45,428 nt of DNA from JACCZZ01 sp044227805 (GTDB lineage: Bacteria; Bacteroidota; Bacteroidia; Chitinophagales; UBA10324): NCBI GenBank assembly GCA_044227805.1, contig JBGAWA010000018.1:1-45428 (forward strand). The letters are read 5' to 3'. How positions within the stretch are numbered: position 1 is the first letter of the stretch; every line of letters starts with the position of its first letter. The position numbers and the translations under genes are program-made. The notes under the pieces were generated by a model. The model did not search any database, was not told where the DNA came from, and saw nothing but the letters and a program-made list of their open reading frames with translations. Positions 23,449-33,900 of this stretch are shown here, piece by piece.

Positions 23449-24549
23449 ATGCCAACACCACGCTATAGTCAGACCCGCGCCATGCTGGCCATCGCAAAAG
23501 CCAGCCTGAGAAGCATCTTTCGCAGCCCTTCCGCTGTAATATTTTCCTTCGCGTTTCCGCTCATCTTTATCCTTGTATTCGGTTTTGTAGGTAACAATGG
23601 GTTTAAACTGGAAGTGGGTATTGAGCAGTCATGTGACACCACCCATGAACTTTACCGCGCCATTAAGAAGAATCCGCAATTCAAATTAATAGAAGATGAA
23701 TCTGACCAGGAATTGATTATTGATCTCAACAAGGGACGGATTGATGGCATGATCAATATTCAACGCGGAAGTTCCGGTGCCAGCGCACCGGTAATCATTC
23801 ATGTAAAAACATCGGCTTCATCGCGTAATGCCGCTTTGCTGATCAATATGCTGCAATCAATGGTTGACAGGGGAACACTGATGATGATGGAACCGCGAAC
23901 AATGATGGCAGAAATCAGGGAAGAACGGCAACCCGGCCGTCCTTACAAATCCATTGATTTTATTTTGCCGGGTATGCTGGGCTTTTCGCTGCTGAGTACC
24001 GGGGTATTCGGAACGGCCTTCACATTTCTCGGTCTTCGCCAGACGCTGGTGATCAAGCGTTTCTTTGCCACGCCGGTCAAGCGGCCTTATATCATCATCG
24101 GTGAAGGCCTGAGCAGGGTTTTGTTTGCTTTGCTCACTTCCTCCGTCATTCTCATCCTTGGTTATTTCGCATTTGGGTTTACACTTGTTCATGGCCTCAT
24201 CACCTTCATCAACCTGTTATTATTGTCCTTCATCGGTCTGTTTATTTTTATGGGATTTGGCTTTGTTGTTTCAGGCCTGGCTAAAAATGAAGCGGCGGTT
24301 CCACCTATCGCCAACATCATCACCTTACCGCAATTTTTACTGGCCGGTACTTATTTATCCACAGATGCTTTTCCTTCCTGGTTGAAGCCCGTTCCCAAAA
24401 TTCTTCCGCTCACTTATCTGAACGATGCGATGAGAAAAGTATCTTTTGAAGGGGCAGGCATTTTGGATGTGTGGAGAGACCTGCTTGCTTTGGGAATATG
24501 CGGTATTATCGTTTATATCGTGGCCGTGAAGGTGTTCAGGTGGGAATAA
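23449..24549 (+). CDS. ABC-2 type transporter permease
   Basis: This 366-residue membrane protein follows the ABC-2 plan. A first membrane helix at about residues 28-48 (SAVIFSFAFPLIFILVFGF) is followed by an extracytoplasmic domain of about 120 residues. Five more helices follow from about residue 170 (FILPGMLGFSLLSTGVFGTAFTF), ending with IICGIIVYIVAVKVF-like hydrophobic sequence before the C-terminal FRWE. The LAGTYLSTDAFPSWLKPVPKILPLTYLNDAMR block is characteristic of the family. It should form an exporter with the upstream ATPase. The cargo is unknown. A second ATG at residue 12 (MLAIAKASL) is also possible. Confidence 0.9.
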   Translation: MPTPRYSQTRAMLAIAKASLRSIFRSPSAVIFSFAFPLIFILVFGFVGNNGFKLEVGIEQSCDTTHELYRAIKKNPQFKLIEDESDQELIIDLNKGRIDGMINIQRGSSGASAPVIIHVKTSASSRNAALLINMLQSMVDRGTLMMMEPRTMMAEIREERQPGRPYKSIDFILPGMLGFSLLSTGVFGTAFTFLGLRQTLVIKRFFATPVKRPYIIIGEGLSRVLFALLTSSVILILGYFAFGFTLVHGLITFINLLLLSFIGLFIFMGFGFVVSGLAKNEAAVPPIANIITLPQFLLAGTYLSTDAFPSWLKPVPKILPLTYLNDAMRKVSFEGAGILDVWRDLLALGICGIIVYIVAVKVFRWE

Positions 24550-24588
24550 CAATTTTCCGCCTTCATGTATAGAAAAATCCTGGTTAAT

Positions 24589-25335
24589 CTATTCCTGTGG
24601 CCAATCCGCTCCTTCATTAATCCATTTAGCAATTGTTTTTACATCTTCGGGCGGAAGAAGGTGTGCATCGGCAGATTTCATATCCGGCCGTTTACCGGAA
24701 ATAATTTCAATCAATTTGCTTTGACTGCTTTTGCCGGGAATAATGAAAGCTTCATGGCCGTTTTTTCCAAAATAATCATCGCGGTTATCCGCTCGAAAAC
24801 CGCCCAATTGTTTTCTCGGCCCATGGCAACTGATACAGTTCATTTCAAAAACAGGATACACCTCTTTCCAGAAATCTGTTTTAGGAAGATCACTTCCCTC
24901 CGCAGGACTAACCTCTCCCGGCAAACTGCCGGATGACTGTGAAGTATTACAAAGTACGTTGCCGGATGCGTCTGTAACCGACCGATAAGCTGCAAAAGCA
25001 AAAGCGGAGAATAGAGACAGGATAGTGAAGATGGTAAGCAGGCCGGCACGGATGGATGCTTTCCTGCTTGTGGTGATGCCAAAAATTCTTTTCCCGATTA
25101 CGGCAGTAAGCCATTGCCAGTGCAACAGCAGGTGAAGCACCAGAACCACCAGCAAACCGAGACTAAACCAATAGTGAATCACGCCATATTCATGTCGGGC
25201 TAGTCCCCATAACATCCTTGATTTATTAGTGCCCGGTGGCAATGGGAACCGGATGATAAAACCGGTCAGAATCATGGCAAGAAAAAGAAAGCCGGCAGAT
25301 AAATCGAGGAAGAGATTGATGATGGTTTTGCTCAT
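24589..25335 (-). CDS. Membrane haem b-like (DUF4405) and cytochrome c fusion protein
   Basis: This 248-residue protein has an N-terminal domain of three to four membrane helices with histidines at 48, 54, 68 and 72. These are positioned like haem b ligands in DUF4405 or cytochrome b561-like proteins. After a low-complexity linker (about 130-150) comes a Planctomycete-type cytochrome c segment with CISCHG (167-172) and ADAHLLPPEDVKTIAKWINEGADWP. It could pass electrons across or along the inner membrane on the periplasmic side. No oxidoreductase partner is adjacent. A well-matched promoter lies at 25372-25403. Confidence 0.82.
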   Translation of the reverse strand: MSKTIINLFLDLSAGFLFLAMILTGFIIRFPLPPGTNKSRMLWGLARHEYGVIHYWFSLGLLVVLVLHLLLHWQWLTAVIGKRIFGITTSRKASIRAGLLTIFTILSLFSAFAFAAYRSVTDASGNVLCNTSQSSGSLPGEVSPAEGSDLPKTDFWKEVYPVFEMNCISCHGPRKQLGGFRADNRDDYFGKNGHEAFIIPGKSSQSKLIEIISGKRPDMKSADAHLLPPEDVKTIAKWINEGADWPQE

Positions 25336-25371
25336 AAGCAGATGCCGGAATATTTGCTTCGCCGGCTAAGG

Positions 25372-25403
25372 CAAAATTAGCCTCTAAAAGCAGCATTATC
25401 AAA
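25372..25403 (-). promoter_or_regulatory. Bacteroidota promoter of the cytochrome fusion gene
   Basis: On the minus strand TTTG (25400-25403) is followed after 20 nt by TAATTTTG (25372-25379). Both boxes match consensus, and the -7 box lies 36 nt upstream of the ATG at 25335. Confidence 0.55.
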
Positions 25404-25563
25404 ACCCTTTCAGCAAGCGCGAAATCCAGGAAAATGAAGGATGTATTTGATGTCGGAAAAGGAAACTGCCCATACATTTCCGTACATCATGTTTTTGTAC
25501 TATTTCCATCGCTTGCCGTTCAGCTTGTGAGAAAGATTAATTTTTGAAATGCGTAATGGGGGT

Positions 25564-27024
25564 TCAATATTCCGCAATTGTCTTTTCCAGGTCGCTGATA
25601 ACATTCATGTAATAAATTCCGGCATCATACGGCGATGGGAAAGGAGAAAAATATTTGTGTACATCACCATCTGCCCAGAACTTGGTGCTCATGTAATAAA
25701 AATGATCCGATGTCTGCAGCTTTCCCCATACTTTCAGTAAATCATCATTGCCGGTGGCTTTTACGGCTGCTTCCATGGCATACACCTTTTCCATTGCTTC
25801 TCGCTGCAGGGCATTTTCATTCCATGCTGACAGGTCTCTTTCTTCATCAGCCCAACTGGTAAACTCAGGTACGTCATATACATCACGTGGCGGATGTGAT
25901 AACAGTACTTCAGATGGCGAACGGAAATAAAAATCCGGATGATCGAGAATCATTTCCGGAAGATTATCCAGGAAATCGAAAATGCCGGTTTCTTTCCATT
26001 GATGTTCGCCAAATGTTTCATAGTCCATGAAGAGGTTGATGGTTTCAGCATTGCCGGCATGTTCATGCAGCCATTTGGAAAACTTATCGGCCGTTAGCGG
26101 CCAGTCTTCCCATTGATGATTACTGAAGCGGAAAGCGATATCATCACTCAGCCGGTAATTTTTCAGCAACAGCGAAAAGTTTTCGATGCCGGGCGCTGTG
26201 TAAACCTGGTTCGGTGTGCGGTTGAGGAGGAAGCGGTCGGCTCCTTCACACAACATGCCTTTATAACCGAGTGAAGCAACGTGTTTACCAAGATCATTGT
26301 TATAGATGAGTTCCGTGTTACGGAAGATAGCAGGCTCCAGGTTGAAAAGAGCTTTTATCTTTTCGCGGTGCATTTTTACCTGACGGTTAAATTCCTCTTT
26401 TGAATAGAGAAAGCTCAGCGAGTGATAATAGGTTTCGTCGAGCATTTCCACGTAACCGGATGCTGCCAGTGCCTGGAATGAAAGGATGACATCCGGCCGG
26501 TGCAGTTCAAATTGTTCCAGCGCTACACCGGAAATGGAATAGGCTACTTTAAATCTTCCTTTGTGACGCAGCAACAACTCCAGGATTTTTGCATTGGTAG
26601 GCAGGTAACATTTATCGGCTACCTTATTCAGAATTTCCACATTCTGATCATAATTTTCATAGTAGTGATCATGCCCGATTTCATCGTATGGATAGTTGCG
26701 AAGCCTGAATGGCTGATGCACCTGGAAATAAAAACACACGGAGGTGCCGGGAAGGCCTTCTTTCTTTTTCGCGAAAGGAACGGTCTTCATCGCCGTTGCT
26801 TGGACTATACTATCGCCGGTGTCAATGGTGGTTTCCATCCTGCCTGCTAAGTCGGCCACAGGATCAATGGGTGTAACAGGATCAATCTGCCACGCAGCCA
26901 GGTTTTCAGCTGATGGATAAACAGGAACCGTGAAGCCGGTTACCGCATCAAATACTTTTTCTGTTTCATTCGCCTGTTTGCTTTCAGGCGCTATCGCCTT
27001 CTTCTTTCCTTTCAACATAACCAC
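25564..27024 (-). CDS. Glycoside hydrolase family 57 (alpha-amylase-like)
   Basis: This 486-residue protein has an N-terminal extension of about 90 residues without a recognised fold, then the GH57 barrel starting VCFYFQVHQPFRLRNY (97-112). The nucleophile is likely Glu238 in FRNTELIYN and the acid/base Asp334 in LFMDYETFGEHQW. GH57 enzymes hydrolyse or transfer alpha-1,4/1,6-glucan bonds. It lies 23 nt downstream of a GT4 glycogen-synthase-like gene on the same strand, so the pair probably handles a storage alpha-glucan. No signal peptide is present, which fits a cytoplasmic role. Confidence 0.88.
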   Translation of the reverse strand: MVMLKGKKKAIAPESKQANETEKVFDAVTGFTVPVYPSAENLAAWQIDPVTPIDPVADLAGRMETTIDTGDSIVQATAMKTVPFAKKKEGLPGTSVCFYFQVHQPFRLRNYPYDEIGHDHYYENYDQNVEILNKVADKCYLPTNAKILELLLRHKGRFKVAYSISGVALEQFELHRPDVILSFQALAASGYVEMLDETYYHSLSFLYSKEEFNRQVKMHREKIKALFNLEPAIFRNTELIYNNDLGKHVASLGYKGMLCEGADRFLLNRTPNQVYTAPGIENFSLLLKNYRLSDDIAFRFSNHQWEDWPLTADKFSKWLHEHAGNAETINLFMDYETFGEHQWKETGIFDFLDNLPEMILDHPDFYFRSPSEVLLSHPPRDVYDVPEFTSWADEERDLSAWNENALQREAMEKVYAMEAAVKATGNDDLLKVWGKLQTSDHFYYMSTKFWADGDVHKYFSPFPSPYDAGIYYMNVISDLEKTIAEY

Positions 27025-27047
27025 CGAAGATATACAGAAGAACTGCT

Positions 27048-28337
27048 TTATGCAGATTCTTTATTTTGTTTTTCGATGAGGTGCTTATAAGATTTCAGCA
27101 CTTCACGTGCGGAATTGTCCCAACTGATATTCTTTACATCATTCGCCGTGAGCTGCACCATGGTGTCGCGCAAGCCCTGGTAATGGCAGACGGCATACAG
27201 GTAATTCGCAAACTTATCGGTATCCCAGCAATCGGTTTTCAAAACATTGTGCAGCACTTCGCTGACGCCTGATTGTTGAGAGATAACACAGGGAACATTA
27301 AACTGTGCTGCTTCCAGCGCAGATAATCCAAATGGTTCTGAAACCGAAGGCATGAAATAAGCATCGGCAGAAGCCAGTAAGGCTGAAACCTTATCACGCT
27401 TGATGAAACCAGTGAACTCCACCTGTTCATCCAGTCCTGCGGCGGTTACTTGTTCCTTCAACCAGTCAGCCTGATCACCATTTCCGGCAACAATAAATTT
27501 TACGTCTTTCGCTTTACCACAAAGCTTGACCATGGTTTCCAGCAAAAACTCAGGCCCTTTCTGCCGCGTAATACGACCGAGGAACAGAATCCTTTTTTCA
27601 GGGTCTTCCCTTTTTACTTTGTAGATATCGTTGTTTTCTATGGCATTGTAAACCGGGAAAATTTTTTCCGCTGAAATACCGTAGTGATGAATGATCGTTG
27701 ATTTGGTATATGCACTCACGGGCAGCACACGGTCTGCCTTCAGCATTCCCTGGTGTTCGATATGATAAACAGGATTACGGGCCTCTGTATGCGCACGGTC
27801 GGTTTCCAGAGAATGAATATGCACCAGCAGGGGCTTTCCGGTTTTCTGCTTCAGATGCACAGCCGCCGGAAAGGTAACCCAGTCATGTGCATGAATAACA
27901 TCAAAGTCAATTTTACTGCTTAGCTGATGTACCATTTCCGTATAAGCTTTCACTTTGCGCATGATGTCAGGACCATAAGAATCCTGTTCATTGAACAATG
28001 CCTGTGCTGCCTCACCTGTCACTTCACCGCTGGCAAAAGGAATGCGGAGCTCAGCAGGGGCGGGCTGCGTTTCATCCATAAATTCAGGCGACAGGAATTT
28101 TCGGAAGTCATCAACCATCATTTCACCGGTGGCGGCATCAAACGCAAAATGGTTGAGGCCGATGAGATTGACACGCTTCATTTTGAAGTTAAGGTCACTC
28201 TTTGGCAAAATAATTTTGAGATCGGTAAAGGGAGCAAGCGCTTTTGCCAATCCATAACAGGCTGGCCCTAATCCACCGGTCAGGATGGGTGGAAATTCCC
28301 ATCCCAGCATCAATACCCTGATTCGGTTATATTCCAT
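27048..28337 (-). CDS. Family 4 glycosyltransferase, glycogen-synthase-like
   Basis: This 429-residue GT-B protein opens VLMLGWEFPPILTGGLGPAC (8-27), with the glycine-rich KTGGL-like loop of ADP/UDP-glucose synthases. VIHAHDWVTFPAAVHL follows in the N-terminal domain. ILFLGRITRQKGPEFLL opens the second domain, and PSVSEPFGLSALEA is the EX7E motif. Together with the adjacent GH57 gene it suggests synthesis and remodelling of an intracellular alpha-glucan. The GT4 rather than GT5 type is seen in many Bacteroidota. Donor specificity is not provable here. Confidence 0.87.
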   Translation of the reverse strand: MEYNRIRVLMLGWEFPPILTGGLGPACYGLAKALAPFTDLKIILPKSDLNFKMKRVNLIGLNHFAFDAATGEMMVDDFRKFLSPEFMDETQPAPAELRIPFASGEVTGEAAQALFNEQDSYGPDIMRKVKAYTEMVHQLSSKIDFDVIHAHDWVTFPAAVHLKQKTGKPLLVHIHSLETDRAHTEARNPVYHIEHQGMLKADRVLPVSAYTKSTIIHHYGISAEKIFPVYNAIENNDIYKVKREDPEKRILFLGRITRQKGPEFLLETMVKLCGKAKDVKFIVAGNGDQADWLKEQVTAAGLDEQVEFTGFIKRDKVSALLASADAYFMPSVSEPFGLSALEAAQFNVPCVISQQSGVSEVLHNVLKTDCWDTDKFANYLYAVCHYQGLRDTMVQLTANDVKNISWDNSAREVLKSYKHLIEKQNKESA

Positions 28338-28407
28338 GAATGGCCTGGCGTGACGGGTTAATTTCCTGAAGCAGCATGGCTGACGTAACAGCGACCGACT
28401 GTGTCAT

Positions 28408-28680
28408 TTAACTTTTTGGGTTACCGGTATTCATTGCTTGCTGCAATTCATCCAGTTTTTTCTGAACAGTTTTCAGCTGCGAATTTTTCATCCATACCTT
28501 GCGCGCTTCCAGCAGCCATCCCGCAGTGAACCCTACAATAAAGATCAGGATGGTAACGAGTGACATCGATCCCTCAAAATGCCAGAAGAGAAACCCGAGT
28601 GAAACAGTAGCGATGTTTTGTATGGCAAAGATCAGTGCCATCACCAGCAAGGTGATGGTGACGATGTATATTCGATTCAT
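28408..28680 (-). CDS. LapA/DUF1049 family small membrane protein
   Basis: This 90-residue protein has two membrane helices (about 3-24 and 39-60) followed by a charged helical tail (62-85) able to form a coiled coil. This is the LapA (lipopolysaccharide assembly protein A) domain layout. In enterobacteria such proteins help control LPS synthesis; in Bacteroidota the role is not settled. It lies between hscA and the glucan genes on the same strand with modest gaps, without a clear operon link. Confidence 0.8.
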   Translation of the reverse strand: MNRIYIVTITLLVMALIFAIQNIATVSLGFLFWHFEGSMSLVTILIFIVGFTAGWLLEARKVWMKNSQLKTVQKKLDELQQAMNTGNPKS

Positions 28681-28841
28681 GGCTTATGCTTTTTTATAAA
28701 GGATGAAAGGTAGGAAGAAAATCGACTCTTGAAATCCGGTTTGGCTGTGAATAATCGAAGTTGCCTGACTGCACACAGCAAAATTCCCGGAGTGTAAAGA
28801 ACGAAATGAATAAAATGGCAAGGGGTATGGATGGAACATTG

Positions 28842-30698
28842 TTACACTTTCTTTCCCTTCATCGCTTCCGCAATGGCTTTATCCATCACGCGGTGCGCGA
28901 AGGGTTGCGAGTATTCATTCAGTTCATCCATCTTCACATGAATCAGATCCTTGTTGTGGCTTTGTAAAGAATCCTGCAAAGCATGCATATACTTTTGCAT
29001 GCCCTTTACTTCTTCATCACTCAGCACCTCCGTATTTGATTTCAGAAATTTTTCGGCGGCCTGCAATACCTGTTGCGCTTCCGTTTGCGCTTCCAGCAGG
29101 CTTCTCGCCTGCATGTCATCTTTTGCGTGGGTGATGGAATCAAGCAGCATTCTTTCTACTTCGTCATCGGTTAATCCATATTGTGGTTTAATTTCAATGC
29201 TTTGCTCCAGGCCACTTCTCAGTTCCTTTGCTTTTACTTTTAAGATGCCATCAGCGTTCAACAGGAAACTGATTTCAATTTTAGGAAAACCGGCAGGCAG
29301 GGCAGGTATTCCCGAAAGAATGAATTCGGCAAGCTTACGGTTGTCTTTTACCACATCACGTTCACCCTGGTACACGGCAATTTTCAGGTTTTTCTGTCCA
29401 TCAACGGAAGTAGTGTACTGCCTGGCAGCGCTGGTGGGAATTTTTGAATTGCGCGGAATGATCACATCCATCAGGTCCCCGATGGTCTGTATACCCAGTG
29501 AAAGCGGTGTTACATCGAGCAAGAGGATATCTTTTTGATTACCGGCCAGCACATCGGCCTGCATGGCAGCGCCCAGGGCTACCACTTCATCCGGGTTGAG
29601 TGAGTCATTCACCGGCTTTCCAAAAAAGGCAGCCACCGTTTGCTTTACCAGCGGAATACGCGTTGCTCCGCCCACCATGACGATGCTGTCAATGTCGGCA
29701 GTGCCAAGTTTAGCATCCTGCAGGGCATGTTTCACCGCCGTGATCGTGCGGTCGACGAGGGGAGAGGTTATCTTTTCAAATTCGGCACGGGTGATATGGC
29801 AGTTGAGCTGATCGTGCATGCCTGTATATTGTTCATGCTGGCTGAGATGCATCTTGGCAGCTTCCGCCTGTAACCGCAGCGACTGGCTGAGTGATTTATC
29901 TGCCATCAGTACTGCCGGAGAAAGTTGATTGTGCTGAAGCCAGAAATCTACAATGGCACGATCGAAATCATCACCACCGAGAAAGGTGTCGCCATGCGTT
30001 GACAGCACTTCAAAGATTCCCTGTTGTATTTTCAGAATGGAAATGTCAAATGTGCCGCCACCGAGGTCATATACAGCAATCGTTTTCTCTTCCTTTGGAT
30101 CCAGTCCGATGCCGTAGGCCAGTGAAGCGGCGGTAGGTTCGTTGATGATGCGGAGCACTTCCAGTCCGGCCAGTTTTCCGGCGTCGCGCGTGGCCTGCCG
30201 CTGTGAATCATTGAAGTAGGCGGGAACGGTGATCACGGCTTTTTTAACAGTCACCTGCATAACCTGCTCCGCTTTTTCTTTCAGGGTTTTCAGAATAAAA
30301 GAAGAGAGTTCAATAGGCGAATAGAAAATATTTCCAACCCTGATCTTCACCAGCTGACCGTTGTCTTCATCAATAATCTTATAGCCGAAATAGCCTTCAA
30401 AGTCCTGAACGTCACTGTATGATTTACCCATCAGTCGCTTAACCGAGTAGATGGTATTCTGCGGATCGGAAATAAGGTACGGTCGTGCCGCCATTCCCAC
30501 CAGGGGTTTTTCAGGCGACTCAAAGTGCACGATAGAGGGAACAAGCGCATTGATCCCATCTTCTTTGATGGTTTCAGCGTTGCCGGTGGCAGGATTAATA
30601 AAGGCAATAAGTGAATTGGTGGTGCCAAGATCAATGCCTGCAATTAATTCTCTTTTTTCAATCGCAGCTTCTTTTATGTTGATGGAAATTTTTGCCAT
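28842..30698 (-). CDS. hscA: Fe-S cluster assembly chaperone HscA (Hsp70 family)
   Basis: This 618-residue Hsp70 protein has GIDLGTTNS (21-29), YDLGGGTFDISIL and VGGATRIPLVK in the ATPase domain, and LLDVTPLSLGIQT at the linker to the substrate-binding domain. Its length and the N-terminal extension of about 18 residues before the phosphate loop fit HscA rather than DnaK (about 640 with a long acidic tail). HscA helps move Fe-S clusters from the IscU scaffold. No iscU, hscB or fdx gene is next to it. A terminator-like perfect hairpin lies upstream at 30803-30842. Confidence 0.87.
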   Translation of the reverse strand: MAKISINIKEAAIEKRELIAGIDLGTTNSLIAFINPATGNAETIKEDGINALVPSIVHFESPEKPLVGMAARPYLISDPQNTIYSVKRLMGKSYSDVQDFEGYFGYKIIDEDNGQLVKIRVGNIFYSPIELSSFILKTLKEKAEQVMQVTVKKAVITVPAYFNDSQRQATRDAGKLAGLEVLRIINEPTAASLAYGIGLDPKEEKTIAVYDLGGGTFDISILKIQQGIFEVLSTHGDTFLGGDDFDRAIVDFWLQHNQLSPAVLMADKSLSQSLRLQAEAAKMHLSQHEQYTGMHDQLNCHITRAEFEKITSPLVDRTITAVKHALQDAKLGTADIDSIVMVGGATRIPLVKQTVAAFFGKPVNDSLNPDEVVALGAAMQADVLAGNQKDILLLDVTPLSLGIQTIGDLMDVIIPRNSKIPTSAARQYTTSVDGQKNLKIAVYQGERDVVKDNRKLAEFILSGIPALPAGFPKIEISFLLNADGILKVKAKELRSGLEQSIEIKPQYGLTDDEVERMLLDSITHAKDDMQARSLLEAQTEAQQVLQAAEKFLKSNTEVLSDEEVKGMQKYMHALQDSLQSHNKDLIHVKMDELNEYSQPFAHRVMDKAIAEAMKGKKV

Positions 30699-30802
30699 GG
30701 TCTGGATAAAATGTTTTTAGCCGTTGCCTCAGGCAGGCGAAGATAGGTGTTGGAGGATGAAGTATAAAGACCGGTAGTGATACAGGTTACTTCACGGGTA
30801 CT

Positions 30803-30842
30803 TTTCAACCCGGATTTTTCCACTGAAAAATCCGGGTTGAAA
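30803..30842 (-). terminator. Perfect 18-bp hairpin, terminator-like and related to the multi-hairpin repeat
   Basis: TTTCAACCCGGATTTTTC (30803-30820) pairs exactly with 30825-30842 around a CACT loop. It lies 110 nt past the stop of the sortase gene and 105 nt before the hscA ATG, both on the minus strand. Its core and loop are the same as the first hairpin of repeat copy B, so it appears to be a hairpin-only member of that family. Perfect symmetry would let it work in both directions, although no long T-run follows. Confidence 0.6.
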
Positions 30843-30951
30843 TGATTGATTTTATGAAGCAATGAAAAAACGATACTTGATGCAGGTTATGAATCAGCTG
30901 CTATCTTTTCCGGCCAGTGGTTTCAAATTGAGCAGGCATCAACAACTGCCA

Positions 30952-33900
30952 TCAGCGCATCAGGTACATCTTCCCGATGCCATGTTTAAAATACTGATCA
31001 GTTCCGGTATCGAAGTGGTCGATATCCTGGCCATTGAGGATGGCATTAACGCGATAGAAATATAATCCGTTAGCAAGCTTATCACCAAACTGATCGGTGC
31101 CATCCCAGCTGTAATCTGTTATATTATTGCCGATGTGTATCGAACCAAGTTCATTCATAAATATTTCTTTGATCACCCTTCCGCTGATGGTGAGTATTTC
31201 AATTTTCATAAACTGCGGAACCTCTGACCCCGTGAGAGTAAATACAAACCTGGTGGAAGTTGTGAATGGATTAGGATAATTCATGACATTGGAGATCATA
31301 GGCTTGTTGATCACCTTAAAGGAGATCCGGTAGGAATTATCGCCGGAGGAATTTCCACTGCGGTCATATCCCTGCACCACAAGCTGATACGTGCCGTCCA
31401 GGGTGAAATTCCTTTTCAATGTCACTTGGGCTGAATTATCTTTTGACAAATGGGTGGAATCGGCAGGGTAGAAGAAAGCCGTTACGTTGTCGAAGACGAC
31501 AGTGTGTTTGCTGCCATCGGGATAAAGGAGATAGATATCGAATAGCGACGTGTCATTCAATGCGAGAAACTTGCTTTCGTCTTTCAGCATCATATCAATC
31601 TCCGGCTTCGCCGATACCAGGTCGCCGTCAAGAATATGAATGCCGTCAAAAGTGACGTCGAGCAACGGATTGGTATTATCAGTGGTGACCGTAAACCCGA
31701 TGATGCCGATATTGTTGAAGTGAAATTGTTCTGGCTGATCATTGGCAGGGTTGGCTTCTATAAAGAGGTAATTATATCCGGCATATTCATCGCTGCCTGT
31801 ACCAAAATCAAATGCAACATGCATCGTGTCATTACCGGCCAGTGCAGCATACCGCTTCAGATAGATGTGTGTGCCATTGATGGCATCCGTTATCTCATAA
31901 TTCATCAGCAGGCTGTCCATCTTCCAGGGAGTCACATTCTCTACGGCAACATCCATGTGCAACGGAAGAAACTGGTGCACGGAGTCAGCCATGGAGAAAT
32001 ACAGCGATGGGTTTAGCGCCGCTTCCGGTACCGGCTGATAGTTGATGCGCCAGTAATCGAGCTGAACAGGTGTGCGGTTAGTCGTGTCAGTGCTAAAGAG
32101 GAACAGCTTCAGGTAGGGATATTTCAACACATCGATGCCGGCAAGCAATGTGTCGCTGGCCGTTATGTGATCAGATAAAATTGTTTCAAGGCCATCATTG
32201 CCCACACCAATCAGTCGCAATATGGTGCTGTCCGATCCTGTTTCCACTGAATGTGCCTTCCAATGCAGTGAGCTCCAGGAAGCAGCGGGTCCTATTAATG
32301 GCGATTCAATAAATCCCTGATCCCAGTTTCCCTGTATGGCAAAGCTGGTATCGATGATGGAGTTAAAGGTGTCGCCGACTACTTCATACACCGGATAGGA
32401 AGGATCATTTTTTTTGAGAAAAGCGACGTAAGGCACGGCTGCATCAATTGTGGTAAGCTGCGAAAGGTTTAAATCGGTGAAATATTTCATCATGGTAGAA
32501 TCCCAGTTGCGAATGCCCGGATCATTTACCGACAGCATCAAAAGGTAATCACCGTCCGGTACGGTATCGAGGAATTTGCCAACAGATTCATTGGTGTAGG
32601 AGGTATTGTAGAAAAAATTATAGCGTGGCGTCGGCTTGCATTGAATGCTGTTATAGAGTCCGGTTGATCCGCCCATGTTGGGATTGCTCCATTGCAGTCC
32701 GTTGGATGAATCGATCACCTCAAAGAGCATGGTGGCACCGTAGCCCATACACTCCCACACTCTCGACATCCTGACACCGTTGATGAAATATCCGGGATCA
32801 TCCAGGGGCACCGGCCCGCCGATATACGATGTGAAGGCGTCATACACGCTGATCGTTTTGATGTCATCGCTGAATTTAAACTGTCGGTTATCAGGTAATT
32901 CGATGTTTCCATTCGGTTGAATGGAAGTCTTCAGCTGGAAGAAATGCGACTGGTTCCAGCCAGGGGATGATCCGGCGAGATAAATAAAAGAGGCATTGTG
33001 CCACACAAACTGATTGTTGTACAGTGTATCAATACTGGTACGCCAGTAATAGACGGTGCTGTCATGTAAGAGCAGATCGGGTTTCCAGTTCAGTACACCT
33101 CCTCGCTGGCTGATTTTTTTCTGCTGCAAAATGGGACTGTTGAAATATTGGGTAGTATCTATCTGGAAAACATATTGCTTCTCCAATGCAAAGGCATCAA
33201 CGGTAGAAGCCTTCAGCGTAACACCCTGGCTGTTCACGATTGCAAAATCGTACGGAAATACAGGTACAATGTCATCAGAGTTGATAAATAGTTCGGTGGT
33301 GATCTCATTGTTCAACTCCGACAACTCATCAATTTCACCTTGTGCGGAGATGCTGTCACCGGCATCCACTTTAATATTGAACTGGTTCAACCCAAACGCG
33401 AATTCCGGTTCAGTTTTTATCGAGAGCCTTATCGTATCTTTAAAATAGGGCGCTCTAATCCGGTGGTGATAAAGAAATTCCTCCATGCCATTCGGCAAAG
33501 TTCGTTTAACATCAATAAAAATGGAATCGGGCGTTGCTTCGCCGATATTGAAAAGTACAACCTGCAGAAAGAATGAATCAAGACCGGCGGAAACGGCCGG
33601 CGGATCAAAACTTACAAACTGTGATTCGAGCGCATAATCAGGTTTAGGATGCGTATTGATTTTTAAAGAAGGGTCACCGTTTAACAGCATTTGCTCGGCA
33701 ATCACTTTGTCAATTTCAGATCCTGATTGCGTATAGATGTCATTCATCGTTTTTGCAATGAGGTTACCGAGCGTGGTGTTGTAATATTTAGCAGAAAGGT
33801 TTTTGTAAAAATTCGTGCTGTAAAAATCAAGCGAGGTGGAAATGGAAAATTGTGAAGGAGCCAGGAATGCGATGGCGCCCCTGTCTTTCGCGAAAACAAA

